Positions 61,890-64,000 of a stretch of DNA of 64,000 bases are shown here, piece after piece. Each line of letters opens with the position of its first letter. Within the stretch, counting starts at the first letter, position 1. Origin of the DNA: Palsa-504 sp963739615 (GTDB lineage: Bacteria; Actinomycetota; Actinomycetes; Streptosporangiales; Streptosporangiaceae). Made by a program: the position numbers and the translations under genes. The notes below the pieces were generated by a model. It was not told the origin of the DNA. It saw only the letters and a program-made list of their open reading frames with translations, and did not search any database. Where the stretch lies: positions 1 through 64,000 of the forward strand of contig CAVUBD010000015.1 of NCBI GenBank assembly GCA_963739615.1, written 5' to 3'.

Positions 61890-62939
61890 TTACCTGGCAC
61901 GGATGAGGCCCAGGGAGCGGGCCCGGCTGACCGCCTCGTGCCGGCTGTGGACGCCGAGCCTGTTATACAGGCGTGCCGCTCGCTCCTTGGCTGCGGACCG
62001 GGAGATGCCCAGCTTGCCGGCGATAACGGAGAAGGGGAGTGGTGTGGGGAGGTACCGCAGGACCTGGGCCTCTGCCATGGTGATCGACGCTGCCCTGACT
62101 CGTGCCCCGGCCTGGCTGGTCGTTTCGGCGGCTATCTCGTCGGCGGCGGCAATGGTCATGAGGGACTCCGCCACTGACTCGGCGGCCACATCATCGGCGG
62201 CTTCTGCGGTGGCGATGTCTTCGGCTACAGCGTCAGCGGCGGCCTGATCGGCGGCGGCCACGATGAGGCCGGCGGCGGTCAGCGCCATCACCGCCTCGTG
62301 GGCGGCCGCCTCTTCCACCAGCCCGGCCGTGATCAGCGCCCGGACGGCGTCGGCAGCCGCGGCCGACTGGATCCGCTGCGAATCGGCCACCGCCTCGGCC
62401 GCCTCGGCTTGGGCCGCAGCCATCGCGAGCAAGGCGACGGCCTCTTCGGCCTGTGCCTGGGCGATCACCGCAGTTGCCTCCTCCATGGCCGCGACCTCGG
62501 CTCCCACCACCAGCCGGGTCTCGGCGGTCAGGAAGCCCTCGCCGATCAGCGTGCCACCGGTCTCGGCGATGGCGTCGAAAAGCGGGGCGGCCCAGTAGTG
62601 CTCGACGAGCAGGAAGGCGAGGGCGGTCCCTGGCTCGAGAGAACCGGCCAGAGCCTGCGCATCAGCCGGGTCAAAGGCCGCGAGACCGTCAGCTGGCGCC
62701 GGCACAGCCGGACCGCCGTTCGCAACGGGAACGACTGCCGCCAGCAGCGAGCCGAAGTCCTCGTCATCACCGATGGTCAGCCGTTCGATGGTGCCGTCTT
62801 GGCTTCTGGCCACGAAGAGCATGTCGAGCAGGCGAAGAACTCCCCGGCCGCGGAGACGATCGACCTCTGCCAGGATCCTGTCCTCGGAACCGGCGTCGCG
62901 GCTGAAGCTCAAGGCGATCACCTGGAGCGGTGCGGTCAT
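61890..62939 (-). CDS. DUF6325-like domain, Ala-rich helical region and LuxR-type HTH
   Basis: 349 residues. The N-terminal about 150 match DUF6325/DUF1269-like proteins (PLQVIALSFSRD, GVLRLLDMLFVARSQDGTIE, ALAGSLEPGTALAFLLVEHY). A long Ala/Glu/Asp-rich helical stretch (about 155-290: EEAVALLAMAAAQAEAAEAV) follows. The C-terminus is a GerE-type helix-turn-helix (PLPFSVIAGKLGISRSAAKE and RLGVHSRHEAVSRARSLGL). This DUF6325-HTH combination is unusual. ATG at 62939 or 62942, AAGGAGG just upstream. It could be a sensor-regulator or a duplicated stress protein; target unknown. Confidence 0.85.
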   Translation of the reverse strand: MTAPLQVIALSFSRDAGSEDRILAEVDRLRGRGVLRLLDMLFVARSQDGTIERLTIGDDEDFGSLLAAVVPVANGGPAVPAPADGLAAFDPADAQALAGSLEPGTALAFLLVEHYWAAPLFDAIAETGGTLIGEGFLTAETRLVVGAEVAAMEEATAVIAQAQAEEAVALLAMAAAQAEAAEAVADSQRIQSAAAADAVRALITAGLVEEAAAHEAVMALTAAGLIVAAADQAAADAVAEDIATAEAADDVAAESVAESLMTIAAADEIAAETTSQAGARVRAASITMAEAQVLRYLPTPLPFSVIAGKLGISRSAAKERAARLYNRLGVHSRHEAVSRARSLGLIRAR

Positions 62940-62942
62940 CAT

Positions 62943-63771
62943 TGCCCTCCTTGTCCTGGCCCGTAACGTCGCCGACGGTACCACCAAGCGGCGTCACCGC
63001 CAGCTGGTGCGTCCCGGCCTCTCCCGGCACGAGCTGGATCAGTCCTTGGGACCTCACATGCCAGCCACCCGTTGCGCTGCCGGCCAGGGCCGGCCGCGAG
63101 CCATCAAGGGTAACCGGCCACCCATGGCCTGCCGGTCAAGGTGCGCCGCCGGGGGTGCGCGGCATGGCACGTGATCACCCCGAAGGCGGGCGCGGCGCCC
63201 TTCGCAAACGGCCGCGCGCAAACGGGGTTTGCTGTGCACAACCATGTGGATCGCTTGTGTAAAACGGCGCCGGGCCTGTGCGCACATTGGGGAAATGCTG
63301 GGGATCCCGCTGCCAGGCCACGACCATAACAGGGCTTTCACCTGGGACAGCACGGTCCGCACCCTGTGCATAGAGAGAAAACTGGAATAGTCCACACGCC
63401 ACGCCGAAATGACTGATAAATAAGCCGAATGTTTATCGCAAGTATATCCAGCTGTAATTCAGTGCCGGGACCGTCGATAAAACACACCAGAGACGGTGAG
63501 CCCGGGGCGCTTTGACAAGGGGAGGGCAAGCCGCAACGGCGGCACGCGTGCACCGGGACAAACCGGGCGCTCGCGGCCGGCAGGCTCCGATCCCTGTGCC
63601 TGCCGGTGCCAGCCCGGCACGACATACGTGCCGCGCTGGCAGCACCAGAGCCCGGCACACCGGGACGCGCAGCCGCCGCCCGGTCTCTCATCCCCCGTGC
63701 ACGCGCCTGTCCCCAGGACAGGTCACCTGCATCTGCACGGCGCTCACCACTGGCTCAACGGGAGGCCCGAC
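62943..63771. other. Intergenic, no supported gene; AT-richer patch
   Basis: No family-like frame on either strand. 63395-63460 is distinctly AT-rich for this DNA (AATGACTGATAAATAAGCC), possibly a promoter or foreign DNA. GGGAGG before 63772 is the ribosome binding site of the last gene. Confidence 0.5.
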
Positions 63772-64000
63772 ATGAAGATCAAGATCCGGCCACACGACGC
63801 TGGCACGTTCCAGGAGAACGACTGGCTCCAGACAGACGGCTGGCTCGCCGAGCTTCGAGATGATAGCCGTGCCGAGCAGGCCGGCGAAGGCCACGCCCAG
63901 CCGGCGCGCGGCAGCGATCCCTGGCCAGAAGTGCTTGCCGAGGCCGCTGCTCTCGCCGAGGCTGAGGCTGCCGAGGCTCAGGCCGCTGCCCAGGCTGAGG
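63772..64000 (+). CDS. Partial CDS with Ala/Glu/Gln repeats, runs off the window
   Basis: 76 codons are visible: MKIKIRPHDAGTFQENDWLQ, TDGWLAELRDDSRAEQAG, SDPWPEVLAEAAALAEAEAA and then AE/AQ repeats built of GCT GAG codons at the edge. GGGAGG lies 6 nt before the ATG. The repeats predict a long charged helix or coiled coil, similar in taste to the Ala-rich region of the DUF6325-HTH protein nearby. Identity unknown until the rest is seen. Confidence 0.65.
   Translation, partial: MKIKIRPHDAGTFQENDWLQTDGWLAELRDDSRAEQAGEGHAQPARGSDPWPEVLAEAAALAEAEAAEAQAAAQAE

Overview
The DNA is very GC-rich, with codons strongly biased to G/C in the third position, frequent GTG starts and GGAG-type ribosome binding sites. 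It carries actinobacterial families (DUF998, DUF7144, DUF6325, mannoside-acyltransferase remnants). I read it as a chromosomal accessory region of a filamentous-type actinomycete; the species cannot be named from sequence alone. The region is littered with insertion sequences and broken genes. At least four P-type ATPases, an acyltransferase, an L,D-transpeptidase, an aldolase, MFS and ABC transporters and a creatininase survive only as fragments, often spliced to unrelated fragments.

Layout. 0-3 kb: amino-acid permease and carbamate kinase genes plus a DUF7144 gene, all leftward, each with the same 18-bp palindrome about 100-145 bp upstream of its start. 3-8.3 kb: IS66 element with clear inverted repeats, a truncated IS3, an integrase remnant, a DUF998 gene and an IS5-type element. 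8.8-11.8 kb: a two-component system, paired 11-bp-spaced repeats in its divergent promoter, a secreted protein and a SHOCT protein. 11.8-18 kb: a graveyard of copper, cation and heavy-metal ATPases, with a CoA-binding protein intact. 18.4-24.1 kb: lipoprotein, membrane PP2C phosphatase, broken acyltransferase, Na+/H+ antiporter and SRPBCC membrane protein. 26.2-29.7 kb: an ICMT-like methyltransferase and, divergently, a translationally coupled four-gene operon of an Lgt paralogue, a small membrane protein, a radical SAM enzyme of the MJ0619/tetraether-synthase type and a second small membrane protein. 30.4-41.5 kb: small membrane proteins, an AAA/DUF4143 ATPase, many fragments, and a roughly 675-residue gene split by an IS4-type element with a 10-bp target duplication.

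41.5-57.7 kb is dominated by one leftward operon that I do not recognise as a described system: a 409-residue protein, an approximately 1100-residue protein (with a frameshift), a 169-residue protein and a giant of about 3700 residues (also with a frameshift). The giant has a beta-rich N-terminal domain followed by about 27 LysM-like repeats and no signal peptide. 58-64 kb holds a VOC protein, an LLM-type flavin/F420 oxidoreductase, a peptidoglycan-binding GH26 hydrolase whose signal peptide lies in another frame, a creatininase remnant, a DUF6325-LuxR-type fusion and a partial gene at the edge.

The two places most worth a second look are the LysM-array operon and the Lgt/radical-SAM operon. 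The repeated operator, the DosR-like boxes and the response-regulator repeats are the clearest regulatory signals.
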